Shown one piece after another: positions 63,481 through 64,000 of a stretch of 64,000 nucleotides of DNA. Where the stretch lies: positions 248,001 to 312,000 of the forward strand of contig OZ253374.1 of assembly GCA_965260935.1 (NCBI GenBank), in the 5' to 3' direction. Positions within the stretch are counted from its first letter, which is position 1; every line of letters begins with the position of its first letter. Both the position numbers and the translations under genes were made by a program. The notes below the pieces were generated by a model. That model did no database searches. It worked only from the letters and a program-made list of their open reading frames with translations, and was not told the DNA's origin. This DNA comes from JBBROS01 sp965260935 (GTDB lineage: Bacteria > Pseudomonadota > Alphaproteobacteria > Acetobacterales > Acetobacteraceae).

Positions 63481-63740
63481 GGCTCTCCCGCGCTTCGCGT
63501 GGATTGTAGCGGTTTCGCATCGACACTTGGGGCGAGCGGCCGTCGTGTCCATAGGACAAGGCATGAATGAGCTTTGTCCCATGCCGGGCTGCCGCGTCGA
63601 GGCGATCACGCCGGATGGTCCGGACCTCCTCCATGTTGACGCACGCGGCACCCGGCCTGGCGGCCGCTGCCCGGACTGTGGGCGTGCGAGCCGTTCCGTG
63701 CACAGCCGCTATCGCCGGCACCCGGCTGACCTGCCTTTGA
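63481..63740 (+). pseudogene. ISL3-family 5' fragment (left end and transposase N-terminus)
   Basis: The left terminal repeat ggctctcccgcgcttcgcg starts at 63481. The transposase starts with ATG 63563 (MNELCPMPGCRVEAITPDGP) and is closely similar to the copy at 4672 until about 63740, where the similarity ends abruptly at IS110-type sequence. Only the first zinc-ribbon region survives. Confidence 0.88.
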
Positions 63741-63891
63741 TTGGGGCGGAAGGCCCATCTCTGCGAAAACGTACGTTAGCGTATTGCACGCATATGTGGA
63801 CATCGGGTAATCGCGGCGGGGGCCTAGGCCATCCATGATGCCGCGGTCCGGGCGCTATCGCCCGGCGGTTCGCAGCCTGGGAGGCGGTTCG
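63741..63891. other. 5' non-coding end of an IS110-family element
   Basis: These 150 bases lie between the broken ISL3 fragment and the IS110 transposase start. A long 5' leader is the place where classical IS110-group elements encode the bridge RNA. I see no protein-coding potential here. Confidence 0.4.
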
Positions 63892-64000
63892 ATGACCCAA
63901 TTTGTTGGTTTGGACGTGTCACAGAAGCTGACGGCGATCTGCATCGTGGACGAGACAGGACGCAGGCTGTGGCGCGGCCAGTGCGCCACAGCCCCAGAGC
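63892..64000 (+). CDS. IS110-family transposase, N-terminal part (cut by window end)
   Basis: ATG 63892 starts MTQFVGLDVSQKLTAICIVD, the first strand of the RuvC-like DEDD_Tnp_IS110 domain with its leading Asp. Only 36 residues are inside the window. It belongs to a different group from the element at 34037-35722, since it has a longer 5' leader. Confidence 0.85.
   Translation, partial: MTQFVGLDVSQKLTAICIVDETGRRLWRGQCATAPE

Overview
The window is GC-rich DNA with tightly packed genes, frequent ATGA, TTGA and GTGA start/stop overlaps and many insertion sequences. This fits an alphaproteobacterium, possibly Acetobacteraceae, but no rRNA, tRNA or other taxonomic marker is present, so the assignment is inference. 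Mobile DNA makes up roughly 40% of the window, which therefore reads as an accessory region (genomic island or large plasmid).

Region 1 (1-11.7 kb): a two-gene remnant of a probable defence-type operon, cut off at about 4380 by IS debris. It is followed by an ISL3 element and a three-level nest of transposons (IS30 inside IS3 inside IS21). Region 2 (11.7-18.5 kb): a LysR / MFS / zinc-free MDR oxidoreductase / frameshifted NAD(P)H-quinone oxidoreductase cluster, bracketed by a 64-bp inverted repeat. Beyond it are an NmrA-type pseudogene, an ISAs1 copy and a broken SDR gene. Region 3 (18.5-24.9 kb): a Tn3-derived miniature element, a Tn3-family transposase, an IS66 fragment and an IS5 element. 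Region 4 (24.9-37.6 kb): a carboxylic-acid catabolic locus. It has two isocitrate-lyase/PEP-mutase-type lyases, an MFS carrier, a NitT/TauT-type ABC importer, LeuC/LeuD-like aconitase-family subunits, and a DehI-type dehalogenase next to a truncated LysR gene. An IS1595 element, itself interrupted by an IS110-family element, splits this locus. Region 5 (37.7-40.2 kb): an IS4 element, an orphan Tn3 resolvase with one terminal repeat, and a transposase remnant.

Region 6 (40.2-54 kb) is the best-preserved biology. After an orphan xanthine-dehydrogenase-family molybdenum subunit comes what looks like a complete sulfoacetate pathway: phosphate acetyltransferase, IclR regulator, sulfoacetaldehyde acetyltransferase (Xsc), LysR regulator, MFS carrier, CoA-acylating sulfoacetaldehyde dehydrogenase, a SucCD-like ADP-forming acyl-CoA ligase pair, and periplasmic sulfite dehydrogenase SorA with cytochrome c SorB. 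Read together: sulfoacetate -> sulfoacetyl-CoA -> sulfoacetaldehyde -> acetyl phosphate + sulfite; acetyl phosphate -> acetyl-CoA; sulfite -> sulfate outside the cytoplasm.

Region 7 (54-64 kb): IS630 and IS701 elements directly behind sorB, a cupin gene, and an SDR / SDR / tautomerase / SnoaL operon with a divergent LysR gene. Its last gene is split by a second ISAs1 copy with a clear 10-bp target duplication. The window closes with a decayed IS1595, a 5' fragment of ISL3 and the start of an IS110-family transposase. No tRNA, rRNA, CRISPR array or replication origin was seen.
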